This document shows positions 48,986 through 59,858 of a stretch of 64,000 nucleotides of DNA, piece after piece (within the stretch, counting starts at the first letter, position 1; each line of letters opens with the position of its first letter). The notes beneath the pieces were generated by a model. That model was not told where the DNA came from. It searched no databases and worked only from the letters and a program-made list of their open reading frames with translations. A program made the translations under genes and the position numbers. Origin of the DNA: Ashinkailepas kermadecensis (taxonomy: Eukaryota > Arthropoda > Thecostraca > Neolepadidae); the NCBI GenBank assembly GCA_034440615.1, contig JAOTOM010004558.1:186001-250000 (forward strand), given 5' to 3'.

Positions 48986-49437
48986 CGGGAGGGCCCCAAT
49001 AACCAAACTGGTATAGAACCACGCCGGCACCTCTCTCCTTCTCCCCTCCCCTTTCCTATCAGCTGGAGACGACGGCGGGGTGACGATCTGGATGGTGGGC
49101 TGTCGCCGCCGAACCGATACCACGCCCCCGCCGCTGAGTCAGCGGGGAGGGGCGGCGCCAGGGAGCCGAGGGGAGCCGGCAGCCCGACGGCCCGAGACCA
49201 CGCCCCCGCCACTGAGTCAGCGGGGAGGGGGCGGCGCCAGGGAGTCGACAGGGCCGGCGGCCGGGCGGCCGACGGCGGCGCTCGGTCGTCAGTCTGTCCG
49301 ACCTTGCAGCGCCACCAGTGCCCAAACAGTGAAAGTGGTGTGTGGCTGTGCGCGTCATGTCTGCGCCCGACCGGCCGCAGCCAAGCCTCTGATGAGCTAG
49401 TGGACAGCGAGCGCCGCAGCGAGGCTCTGAGCGCAGC
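48986..49437 (+). promoter_or_regulatory. CpG-rich promoter and 5' leader candidate
   Basis: GC- and CpG-rich compared with the flanks. A roughly 77-bp tandem duplication carries TGAGTCA twice: GCTGAGTCAGC at 49133-49143, a Maf/AP-1-type palindrome, and TGAGTCA at 49213-49219. An arthropod-like initiator TCAGT lies at 49289-49293, which would give a leader of about 147 bases before the ATG at 49438. No TATA box is seen. The call depends on the exon that follows. Confidence 0.4.
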
Positions 49438-49482
49438 ATGAAGCTGCGGCCCCAGGCGGCCGGCCCCCTGCTGCTGCTTCTG
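49438..49482 (+). CDS. candidate first coding exon with signal-peptide start
   Basis: ATG at 49438 opens a 15-codon segment reading MKLRPQAAGPLLLLL, the basic start and Leu run of a secretory signal peptide. It is followed at once by GTGAGT at 49483, a strong 5' splice site in phase 0. The upstream CpG-rich leader supports a real gene start. The rest of the protein is not identifiable: the presumed intron begins with a 1.75-kb minisatellite and no following exon was recognised in the window. Secretion or membrane targeting is inferred from the hydrophobic start only. Confidence 0.45.
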
Positions 49483-49549
49483 GTGAGTACGCTGCCGTCG
49501 TCGGCACGATACGTTGCAGCGTGGCGCGCTGAGTGGTAGGTGACGTCTG

Positions 49550-51312
49550 GCGGCGGGCGCGACACCACACCGTCACAGGTCGGTGGTGTCAGTGGACACC
49601 ATGCCGTCACAGGTCGGTGGTGTCAGTGGACACCACACCGTCACAGGTCAGTGGTGTCGGTGTACCTCCTCCTACCGCGACACCACACCGTCACAGGTCA
49701 GTGGTGTCGGTGGACACCACACCGTCACAGGTCGGTGGTGTCAGTGGACACCACACCGTCACAGGTCGGTGGTGTCAGTGGACACCATGCCGTCACAGGT
49801 CGGTGGTGTCGATGTACCTCCTCCGACCGCGACACCACACCATCACAGGTCAGTGGTGTCAGTGTACTTCCTCCTACCGCGACACCACACCGTCACAGGT
49901 CAGTGGTGTCGGTGTACCTCCTCCTACCGCGACACCACACCGTCATAGGTCGGTGGTGTCAGTGGACACCATACCGTCACAGGTCAGTGGTGTCGGTGGA
50001 CACCATACCGTCACAGGTCAGTGGTGTCGATGGACCTCCTCCGACCGCGACACCACACCGTCACAGGTCAGTGGTGTCGGTGTACCTCCTCCTACCGCGA
50101 CACCACACCGTCACAGGTCAGTGGTGTCGGTGGACACCATACCGTCACAGGTCGGTGGTGTCAGTGGACACCACACCGTCACAGGTCGGTGGTGTCGGTG
50201 GACACCATACCGTCACAGGTCAGTGGTGTCGATGGACCTCCTCCGACCGCGACACCACACCGTCACAGGTCGGTGGTGTCGGTGTACTTCCTCCTACCGC
50301 GACACCACACCGTCACAGGTCAGTGGTGTCGGTGTACCTCCTCCTACCGCGACACCACACCGTCACAGGTCAGTGGTGTCGGTGTACCTCCTCCTACCGC
50401 GACACCACACCGTCATAGGTCGGTGGTGTCAGTGGACACCATACCGTCACAGGTCAGTGGTGTCGATGGACCTCCTCCGACCGCGACACCACACCGTCAC
50501 AGGTCAGTGGTGTCGGTGTACCTCCTCCTACCGCGACACCACACCGTCACAGGTCAGTGGTGTCGGTGTACCTCCTCCTACCGCGACACCACACCGTCAC
50601 AGGTCAGTGGTGTCGGTGGACACCATACCGTCACAGGTCGGTGGTGTCAGTGGACACCACACCGTCACAGGTCGGTGGTGTCGGTGGACACCATACCGTC
50701 ACAGGTCAGTGGTGTCGATGGACCTCCTCCTACCGCGACACCACACCGTCACAGGTCAGTGGTGTCGGTGGACACCATACCGTCACAGGTCGGTGGTGTC
50801 AGTGGACACCACACCGTCACAGGTCGGTGGTGTCGGTGGACACCATACCGTCACAGGTCAGTGGTGTCGATGGACCTCCTCCGACCGCGACACCACACCG
50901 TCACAGGTCAGTGGTGTCGGTGTGCCTCCTCCTACCGCGAAACCACACCGTCACAGGCCAGTGGTGTCAGTGTACCTCCTCCTACCGCGACACCACACCG
51001 TCACAGGTCAGTGGTGTCGGTGTACCTCCTCCGACCGCGACACCAGACCGTAACGGGTCAGTGGTGTCGGTGTACCTCCTCCGACCGTGACACCACACCG
51101 TCACAGGTCAGTGGTGTCGGTGTACCTCCTCCGACCGCGACACCAGACCGTAACGGGTCAGTGGTGTCGGTGTACCTCCTCGGACCGCGACACCACACCG
51201 TCACAGGTCAGTGATGTTGGTGTACCTCCTCCGACCGCGACACCACACCGTCACAGGTCAGTGGTGTCGGTGTACCTCCTCCGACCACGACACCAGACCA
51301 TCACAGGTCACA
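49550..51312. repeat. 34/50-bp two-length minisatellite, about 40 units
   Basis: CACCACACCGTCACAGGTCA starts each unit. Short units (34 bp) end GTGGA; long units (50 bp) carry an extra TACCTCCTCCTACCGCGA-type insert. They occur in an irregular order, with longer blocks duplicated (for example about 50020-50220 and 50680-50880). The open frames of up to about 500 codons are artefacts. It lies about 70 bp into the presumed first intron. Confidence 0.96.
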
Positions 51313-51470
51313 GGAGTCTGGATTTCGGTCACATTAACACATTATAATCCTCCAGAAGCGGTGTCTTCTGAGTTTAAGTGGGGGTGGGAGCGTCGGACAC
51401 CGGTTAGGGGTGGGGGGTTAACATATTTGACAGCCATTAAAACATATGTTTTGCGCCTTAACACGTTCAA
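51313..51470 (-). repeat. inverted copy of the ~170-bp unit
   Basis: GTCTGGATTTCGGTCACATT through AACATATTTG is the reverse complement of the units at 51921-52575. It sits directly against the end of the minisatellite. Confidence 0.9.
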
Positions 51471-51920
51471 ATATCCAAATATGCGCGCATATTCTTTTTA
51501 TTCCTGCTTGTTGCTTAAAAGGGCGGCGTAACCAATCAACACATACCAGCGACGAGACTGCGGTGACAAAATTGAATGCAGATATCATGAGTAAGCGTGT
51601 AGATTTTCAAATTTCAGAGAGAAAATGGAGATGTGTATACCGATTCTTTGTATTCTATCACCATACAACATATATTAACTTCGATACTGTGCATTGACAA
51701 TATTCTTTGGTCCTTTGACACATCATAAACGAGAAGCACATATTGCGCGTCTTGGCAAGAACTTGCACACCACAACTTGCACGACTTAGCATAACTTCAG
51801 ACTAGCTTTACTTGTGTCCTTCACCCTGCTCCGGAAGTCCTCCACCACTTGGAAGTGTCTCGCGCTGGTCATCCGATTCAACTCTCCTGATGAAATCAGA
51901 CGCGAGGTGTATCCCCCTCT
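51471..51920. other. 450-bp spacer between inverted repeat arms
   Basis: AT-rich with no coding or RNA feature recognised. It separates the single inverted unit from four direct units, so it is the loop of a possible fold-back structure. Confidence 0.5.
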
Positions 51921-52575
51921 CCGGTGTCCGACGGTCCCACCCCCACTTAAACTAAGAAGACACCGCTTCTGGAGGATTATAATGTGTTAATGTGACCGAA
52001 ATCCAGACTCCGAGAGCGCACGACCCCTAATGGTGCAAAACCTATGTTTTAATGGATGCCAAATATGTTAACCCACCCCCAACCCCCCTAACCGGTGTCC
52101 GACGCTCCCACCCCCACTTAAACTAAGAAGACACCGCTTCTGGAGGATTATAATGTGTTAATGTGACCGAAATCCAGACTCCGAGAGCGCACGACCCCTA
52201 ATAGTGCAAAACCTATGTTTTAATGGATGCCAAATACGTTAACCCGCCCCCAACCCCCCTAGCCGGTGTCCGACGCTCCCACCCCCACTTAAACTCAGAA
52301 GACACCGCTTCTGGAGGATTATAATGTGTTAATGTGACCGAAATCCAGACTCCGAGAGCGCACGACCTCTAATGGTGCAAAACCTATGTTTTAATGGCTG
52401 CCAAATATGTTAACCCCACCCCCCTAACCGGTGTCCGACGCTCCCACCCCCACTTAAACTCAGAAGACACCACTTCTGGAGGATTATAATGTGTTAATGT
52501 GACCGAAATCCAGACTCCGAGAGCGCACGACCTCTAATAGTGCAAACGCTATGTTTTAAATGCGGCCAAATATGT
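51921..52575 (+). repeat. 165-171-bp tandem repeat, 4 copies
   Basis: CCGGTGTCCGACGCTCCCAC starts units at 52092, 52263 and 52428, with a slightly altered one (ACGGTCCCAC) at 51921. Each unit contains CGCTTCTGGAGGATTATAAT and TTAATGTGACCGAAATCCAG. Copies differ by point changes and short C-run length changes. Confidence 0.95.
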
Positions 52576-53049
52576 TAAAACAAAACCTTGGTGCAATCGA
52601 CCAAATATTAATATAAAAATCTAAAACTTTGGATTTTGAATGTTCTCATACAAAGGCATCATGCCCTTGATTGGTGTTGCCTAACTCGAAAAAGTCCCAA
52701 AAATGGTACACCTTAATGCACAAGCACCCGAACGAAATGTCAGTCCCGATTTTTGTCTCGCATTCAGAGCGTGAAGACGCTTGTAATTATGCCAGATGGC
52801 AGGAATGATTTTCCCACGCTTTGACTGCTTTCATAGCGATTATCGCATGATTCAACGAATTATGTTCTGCATGGTCTTTGCACAAACCAATGGTGAAAAT
52901 TTATACTCCTGTATATACCAACACCACCATGATTACCGCATTATTTGTATTCCTCACCAGCCTGCACCGACGAAGCTCACGCGAATCGCACCTACCGGTG
53001 ATCAAGCACGAATACACACAAACATAATGCGACCGGGCACATGACACGC
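52576..53049. other. unassigned sequence
   Basis: Nothing recognised. Confidence 0.4.
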
Positions 53050-53074
53050 GTCTTGCATGTCGGACATGCAAGAC
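53050..53074. other. perfect 12-bp hairpin
   Basis: GTCTTGCATGTC (53050-53061) and GACATGCAAGAC (53063-53074) are exact inverted complements around one G. A related ACATGT follows at 53074. Function unknown. Confidence 0.8.
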
Positions 53075-53329
53075 ATGTTGACCGCGGTATTTGCAGCCCG
53101 GCGCGCCGCACCGCTGGATCTGCGATTTTTCAGGACGCCGTCGCTGATCCCCAGCGGCGCCGCCGTCGTCAAAGATGCATGCATATTCACACTGCACATC
53201 CCCGCTAATCCCTCGGATATAAATGAACGGAGTTGCAAAAAGATGAGCCCGAGCCGGGACAGTCGACACGCGACAGGACCGCTGCACTGGGCAGCCGGTG
53301 GTGGGGGTGGGGGCGGGGCGGGTCGGGCC

Positions 53330-53662
53330 AGGCTGCACTGAGTCCGGAGCCCGGCCGGCACACCGCCGGGCACGTGCCACCTCGGGCGCAGCTGACCGTG
53401 GGGGGCGGGCCGGGCCGGGCTGAACTGTGTCCGGAGCCCGGCCGGCACACCGCCGGGCACGTGCCACCTCGGGCGCAGCTGACCGTGGGGGGCGGGCCGG
53501 GCCGGGCTGAACTGTGTCCGGAGCCCGGCCGGCACACCGCCGGGCACGTGCCACCTCGGGCGCAGCTGACGGTGGGGGGCGGGCCGGGCCGGGCTGAACT
53601 GTGTCCGGAGCCCGGCCGGCACACCGCCGGGCACGTGCCACCTCGGGCGCAGCTGACGGCTT
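53330..53662. repeat. 87-bp GC-rich minisatellite, about 4 copies
   Basis: TGAACTGTGTCCGGAGCCCG recurs at 53421, 53508 and 53595. The first copy reads TGCACTGAGTCC. Every unit has GGGCACGTGCC around the palindrome CACGTG. Ala/Arg/Pro/Gly frames on both strands are artefacts of the 87-bp (29-codon) period. Confidence 0.95.
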
Positions 53663-54370
53663 GAGGCCGACCGCCCCGGGCGAGCGCACTGCTGACGCCC
53701 GGACTGTTCTGGTCAGGCGGGCACGTACTGCATTAGGTGTATCCGGTGTGTGTAATTATGTGTCGTGACACGCTCCTGTGGCCAATATTGGGGCGCCCAC
53801 TCCTGGAAGGTCCTCCCTCAACCGCTGGCAACGACCATTTCGCAAAATTGCAGAGGAAATTCCTCGTAGGCACGCCACGCCCCCTCCCCTCCCCCTCCAT
53901 AAAAACGGGATTAGTTATCTTCCCTTAGATAACGAACGGAAATGAAGGCCACGCAAATTTAACTCAACTCTGGGGTCTTTTTTCTTCATGGACCATCTTC
54001 GGCGGGGTGCGACTGCGGGATCTCTTTGTCTCTTGATCGCTGCCCTGGATAAAATATCTGGATGTATCCCCGGAGTAAAGATGCTATCGTACTTAAGCTC
54101 AGTTGGACCGCGCTGAGGATTTCGCGTGCGGAAGCACATTCTCTTCTGGCCTGTCGGAATTTAAGACGATCCGATGTCTGCAATTGGTCGCTGTGATGGC
54201 TCGCCAGCAATGTCCACTGCGATTGAACGCGGTATCATGCCTGATCTGTCGTGTTTCTGTCAGAGCCGTTAGGTTCATCGAAGGTGGAGGCCGTTCAGAA
54301 TGTTGCCTTATGGCCTGCGATAGACGTGGTTCAATATTTCATCTACCAGAGTGAGATGCGATCCAGGCAC
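53663..54370. other. unassigned sequence
   Basis: A C-rich patch lies at about 53875-53900. No gene is recognised. Confidence 0.4.
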
Positions 54371-54792
54371 CGATGTTTGACCAGCTCTAATAGGAGAAGC
54401 TGTGTGTGGAGCGTGGAGCTGTTGCTCTGTGTTGGAGCTTGGAGTTGATCCAATGTTTGATCTGCTGAAATAGGAGAAGATCCATTGCTCCATGATGGAG
54501 CTTGAGTTGATCCAATGTTTTACCTGCTGTAATAGGAGAATGTCCGTTACTCTGTGCTGGAGCTTAGAGTTGATCCAATGTTTGACCTGCTGTAATAGAA
54601 GAAGGTCCGTTGCTCTGTGTTGGAGCTTGGAGTTGATCCAATGTTTGATCTGCTAAAAAAATTAGGAGAAGATCCATTGCTCTATGATGGAGCTTGGAGT
54701 TGATCCAATGTTTGGCCTGCTGTAATAAGAGGAGGTCGTTACTCTGTGTTGGAGCTTGGAGTTGATCCAATGTTTGCTCCGCTGTAATTGGA
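54371..54792. repeat. 63-bp degenerate tandem repeat, about 6.5 copies
   Basis: GGAGCTTGGAGTTGATCCAA followed by TGTTTGACCTGCTGTAAT recurs at about 63-bp spacing, with point changes and small insertions such as AAAAAATTA near 54655. Confidence 0.92.
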
Positions 54793-55110
54793 TGTCATCT
54801 GGGTCTGATCTATCGTGGCGATGGGTTTCACCGCTCCAACTGAGAGTCTCGCTAATGACGCACACCTTCCCACAATGTCTGGTTACGCCGTGAGAAACTG
54901 GGCCATCGGCGGACCACCGCGCACGTGACGATGAAAATCCTCGAGGTCACCTCCGATGCAGTCAGCATTGTTTGCACCCTTGACCCCGGAGGTGGTGGGA
55001 GAGTGCGGACCCCGGCCGCCGCCGCGCACGCTTACGCCTCGACACACACACACACACACACATATATGCGCATACATGCATTCATGCGAACTCACGTTTA
55101 TGATGTTGCG

Positions 55111-55126
<16 letters not shown>
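54793..55126. other. unassigned sequence with short (CA)n and (TA)n
   Basis: A CA run at about 55042-55060 and a TA run at about 55110-55127 lead into the AG tract. No gene is seen. Confidence 0.5.
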
Positions 55127-55335
<209 letters not shown>

Positions 55336-55880
55336 AAGAGAGAGTTCGCATGAAAACATGTGTGTGTGTCTGTGTACGTGCATATGTGTGTGTATTTACG
55401 TGTATGTGTGTGCATGTGTCTATATGTGTATGTGTGGACAGGTGTGGATAGGTGTATGTGTGTGTGTGTGTGTGTGTGTCGCCAGCACCACCATCCTCAT
55501 CTCATCAGAACAACTGTTCCATGGAATGCGACTTGAGATCATTTAAAAATCGATGAGCTGAAAGCCTTCGGTAATCGCGGAGCACTATCCTCCCAATTTG
55601 CATGCAGCAAGGCCCAAAGTCAATGACAGAGCCGGGGTAATGCGGCACAATCACGCTACATTCTCACGCACCGGCTTTGTCTGACACATAGACGTGGCCG
55701 CTCAGAATGAGCATTCCACTATCGCTTAGGTTGAGCAATTGGCCGGGTCAGCGTGTGTCTTGGAGCGTTCAGGGTCATCGGCAGTCTTAGTGATCTGGCT
55801 CAGCTGATGCCATTTCCCGCGGTGAGGTCCTGGCGTGGCGCGCAAACCAGTGCCAGGCTCAGCGCCTACAAAGCGTCCTC
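55336..55880. other. TG-rich low-complexity then unassigned sequence
   Basis: Irregular TG-rich sequence lies at 55360-55480. Nothing is recognised after it. Confidence 0.5.
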
Positions 55881-56560
55881 GTGTAGGATCTGCTCAGTTG
55901 CACGCTGGTGTTTGCAGATCTGCTGAGTCATATGATGATGTCTGTAGGGTCGGCTGAGGTCTGTGCTGCTGTTTGATGGGTTTGCCCAGCTACACACTGC
56001 CTTCTCTGTGGTCTACTGAGCTCACACGGTGTCTGCAGGATCTGCTGAGCTATACACTGCTGTTTGTGGGGTCAAACGAGCTAGCCACTGTTTTCTGTGT
56101 GGTCTGCTGAGCCACACACGGTGTCTGCATGATCTGCTCAGCTATACACTGCTGTTTGTGGGGTCAAACGAGCTAGCGACTGCTTTTTGTGTGATCTGGT
56201 GGGCTATACATTGATATCTGCCGGATATATTGAGCTATTTACTGCTGTTTGAGGGGTCTGCTGAGATATGCACTGCTCTCTATGGAGTCTACTGAACTAA
56301 GGCCCTGCTGCCTGTGGGGTCTGATATGATATTGATATCTGTATGGTCTGCCGAGCCAGGTATTGATGTCTGTGTGGTCTGCCGAGCCAGGCACTGATAT
56401 CTGTGTGGTCTGCCGAGCCAGGCACTGATATCTGTGTGGTCTGCCGAGTCAGGTACGGATATCTGTGTGGTCTGCCGAGCCAGGTACTGTTGGCTGTGTG
56501 GTCTGTCGAGCCAGGACTGTTGGCTGTGTGGTCTGCCGATCTGCCGAGTGAGGTACGGAT
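55881..56560. repeat. degenerate ~31-bp minisatellite, about 20 copies
   Basis: GGTCTGCTGAGCTATACACT and GGTCTGCCGAGCCAGGYACT variants recur at about 31-bp spacing. The left half is diverged and the right half (from about 56340) is more uniform. The short Trp/Ser/Ala frames are artefacts. Confidence 0.88.
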
Positions 56561-57140
56561 GTCTGTGTGGTCGACTAAGGGGTCGACTGATCTCCCCGCT
56601 GCTCGCTGGAGCCTCGAGGACTAGATGCGTGTGTCATCCGTCAGTTTTCTGAATCGCTGGAGGATGGAGGATATCAGGAGATGGTCGGATCAGTGGAGGC
56701 TGCGGGGCCATCAGTACGGGCTGATACCTGTCTCGTGCCACTTGGGCCTTGGCTATCACTCTTGACTGTCAGCGGCGGTCTGCAACACGCTCCACTGTCT
56801 GTGGTTGACTTCAACTGGGAGTAACCATTGCAGAGGCGGATCCAAGAGAGGGTACGGGGAAGGGGGTAGCGGGCCATACCTCCACGGTGATTGAATATTG
56901 TGGGAAAATAGTAGTTATGTTTGATTCTATTCCATTCTGGACATTTTTGACATTCTACTGACACACATCGCTTGACTACATGTTTATTTTCGCATCGCCC
57001 AGAACATGGGAAATGTGTCACAATGCGGTAGCATTTTTGGTTTCACTCGAGCACTTCGTTGCTCCCACGACCGCTTGCGCTCCCCCTGCGATGGTCGCCT
57101 GAATCACGCTTCGAGTGATTACATCTGTTCTGCCCACCAA
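56561..57140. other. unassigned sequence with one MITE-like end
   Basis: CAGAGGCGGATCCA at 56831-56844 resembles element ends elsewhere in the window. Nothing else is recognised. Confidence 0.35.
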
Positions 57141-57605
57141 ACGCCAGTCACCGGCCCACCGTCAGCCCACCGTCAGACAGTCACCAGCCCACCGTCAGTC
57201 AGTCACCAGCCCACTGTCAGACAGTCACCAGCCCACCGTCAGACAGTCACCAGCCCACCGTCAGACAGTCACCAGCCCACCGTCAGACAGTCACGAGCCC
57301 ACCGTCAGACAGTCACCAGCCCACCGTCAGACAGTCACCAGCCCACCGTCAGACAGTCGCCAGTCCACCGTCAGACAGTCGCCAGTCCACCGTCAGACAG
57401 TCACCAGCCCACCGTCAGACAGTCGCCAGTCCACCGTCAGACAGTCGCCAGTCCACCGTCAGACAGTCGCCAGCCCACCGTCAGACAGTCGCCAGTCCAC
57501 CGTCAGACAGTCGCCAGTCCACCGTCAGACAGTCACCAGCCCACCGTCAGACAGTCACCAGCCCACCGTCAGACAGTCGCCAGTCCACCGTCAGATAGTC
57601 ATCAT
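57141..57605. repeat. 22-bp minisatellite, about 20 copies
   Basis: CAGACAGTCACCAGCCCACC recurs every 22 bp with two common variants (TCACCAGCCC and TCGCCAGTCC). Frames open through it are artefacts. Confidence 0.96.
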
Positions 57606-58080
57606 TCCTCCCGCTGCCCACCATGAGTACACCCAGGGCTGAACACCAGTCTACCACCAGCCCACTTATAGCCTAACACCAATCCGTCGACAGCCCACCA
57701 CTATCCAACCACTAGCCCATCCACAGCCCACCAACAGCCCACCCACGGCCTATCACCAGTGAACTCATAACTCACTACCAGACCGCTCACAATCTACACG
57801 AGGTCATCACCAGTCCACCACCAGCCCACCCAGAGTTTACCACCAGGTCACTCACAGCCTACCACCAACCTACTCACAATCCACACTAGCCCATCACCAG
57901 TACACCACCAGCCTACCCACAGCCCACTACAAGTCCAACACCAGAGTGCCATCAGCCCACCACCAATCCAACACCAGATTGTCATCAGCCCACCACCAGT
58001 CCAACACCAGATTGTCATCAGCCCACCACCAGGCCAACACCAGTCCACCATCACAATCCAGTCACACAAGACATTGAGGA
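57606..58080. repeat. diverged CAGCCCACCA-type repeat
   Basis: Irregular CACCAGYCCA motifs continue from the 22-bp array at loose 20-35-bp spacing, including a clean 33-bp sub-array (about 57945-58030, TCCAACACCAGATTGTCATC). It is probably an older part of the same array. Confidence 0.75.
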
Positions 58081-58914
58081 CAGACTGATCATTGCAGAAT
58101 GTTCCGTTCTTTAAGACGCACCCAACTGCCGGACCATACATGGTGTTGCCAACCTCTCACACCGATTGGTCGCCGGGGGACTCAGGGACCCCGCCGGCAA
58201 CGGAATTCGAACCCACGATTTGCGGTTATGAGTTGAGTGTCGTGCGGAATGGGCTGCCCGACCACGATATCACACTAATCGCTGACGGACCATCGAGGCG
58301 ACGCACCACCACCGGCGTTGGAGGTTCGGTAGATATGTGAACAAAAAAACACTAAATGCCGTAAATAGGTTCTGGTTTTTGTCAGAATTTCGATAAACAC
58401 CGAGAGCCTTGTGTATGTACAAAAAGCGAAATGAGTCGATACTTATTTGCACATTAACCATCACGTCAAGATCGAGGGATTCAAATACGATCGACCTCGA
58501 CGTTTTCGTGCTTCTGCTGCATGTATATAATGATATTGGTACCAAGCACACAGTAATCATTGGGTTGTCAGGAACACGCCGCACTGCTGGCAACATTCCT
58601 GGTTAAGACAAACGAAGTCGGATCAAAATCCCCCAAATAGTTAATATTAGCATGCTGACCCTAAGTGACCCAGGATTACCTTGAGCTATGATTTGTATCC
58701 CATCTAGCCTGGAGTGGGGGGGGGGTCCCCTGACCTACCTCTCACGTTGAAATTTATGTGTCCCTGGCCCTCATATTCCCCGAGGTTCCAGGGGAAAGGA
58801 TTGAATATACTTTCTCCAACTGCACATGATAACCGGAGTCTCCTCACTGCACTGGAGGTGAGATGGGGCCAGATCCTCCATCTACCCTGCCCGACCTCCT
58901 GGGACGTTAACCCC
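58081..58914. other. unassigned sequence with one tRNA-like patch
   Basis: Contains the candidate tRNA-derived patch at 58160-58285. No host gene is seen. Confidence 0.4.
58160..58285 (-). repeat. tRNA-derived SINE-like fragment (candidate)
   Basis: On the minus strand GGGTTCGAATTCC matches a pol III B box, preceded at tRNA-like distance by CTCATAA (as in an elongator Met anticodon loop) and by a loose A-box-like TAGTGTGATATCGTGG. The acceptor and anticodon stems do not pair well, so it is not a functional tRNA gene. Only one copy is seen in the window. Confidence 0.3.
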
Positions 58915-59070
58915 CTCGACCTTGTCCGACGCTCAGGAGAGTCGGCCCAATCAACCCTGCTCTGCGGACCGTCAGCCCCATCGACCCTGCCCGACCCTCC
59001 GGAGCGTCAACCCATCGACCCTGCCCGAGCCTCCGGAGCGTCAACTCCATCGACCCTACTCCGGCTTCTC
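58915..59070. repeat. 33-35-bp degenerate tandem repeat, about 4 copies
   Basis: Units built on CATCGACCCTGCCCGA then CCTCCGGAGCGTCAAC recur irregularly. Confidence 0.8.
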
Positions 59071-59764
59071 GGCACAGCCGTATGTCATTGGCGATGCTTG
59101 TGGCACGGGTTATGGGAGGCCGTCGGCCCATGCAATACGTATTCGTGAAAAATAAAACGGTGGCCCAGCTCGCAGTGAGTACATTTCAGGCGATTTATCC
59201 GGTTAAGAGGATTGGGCTGAGCTCATCTCTGACGGCGAGCGGTCCCCGCTAGCGGCTGGACCAACGCTGCAGATGCTACCCTGGACGGTTCGTCCTGCCT
59301 CGCCCTCCTAAAGGCACACTGCGCTTCATTACGTGTTCGAGTTTCATAGTCACACAGTTCATTGCCGAATTCTCGTGATTTGCACAGGTCCCAAGGTCGA
59401 GTTCCCGACGTTTATTGAGGTTTAAAATTGTAATAGGCACGTGGCCTAGACACGTGACATGATTCATCATTAATCTGGCCGAAATAATCTCATGACAACA
59501 AAACATGCCGCAGCCATGGTGCATGGTGCTAGATTAGAGTGTGTGTCTGAGCAGCAGGCGCTGTCTTGGTGCCCGTACCGCACGGCCTGTTCACAGCGTA
59601 CCCAGAAGTTGTGGGGTGCATGGTGATCGATTAGGACTTGGGATGCATCAGGATCCTGACTGGATACCGTCTGGTGGGACACCTCAGAAATGAGTTTACC
59701 TATCGTTTATATATGTTATATATGTTATGTATTATATGCCACCTTCTATCAACGGAACTTATTC
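59071..59764. other. unassigned sequence
   Basis: A TATATGTTA-rich stretch at 59700-59740 precedes the retroelement tail. No gene is seen. Confidence 0.4.
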
Positions 59765-59858
59765 GTTAGTTAGTTATTTGAGTTTTAGGGCGCCTCGACC
59801 AAAATTGTGATCATTTAGCACCCATAACGTTCATTTAACATGCTAAAATCCTATCGTT

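Noticed and set aside
49533..51347. A 506-codon frame and companions
   Set aside because: 34/50-bp minisatellite, better explained as intronic repeat.
52901..53689. 262-codon minus-strand frame
   Set aside because: Two thirds is the 87-bp repeat; the unique part shows no domain or splice context.
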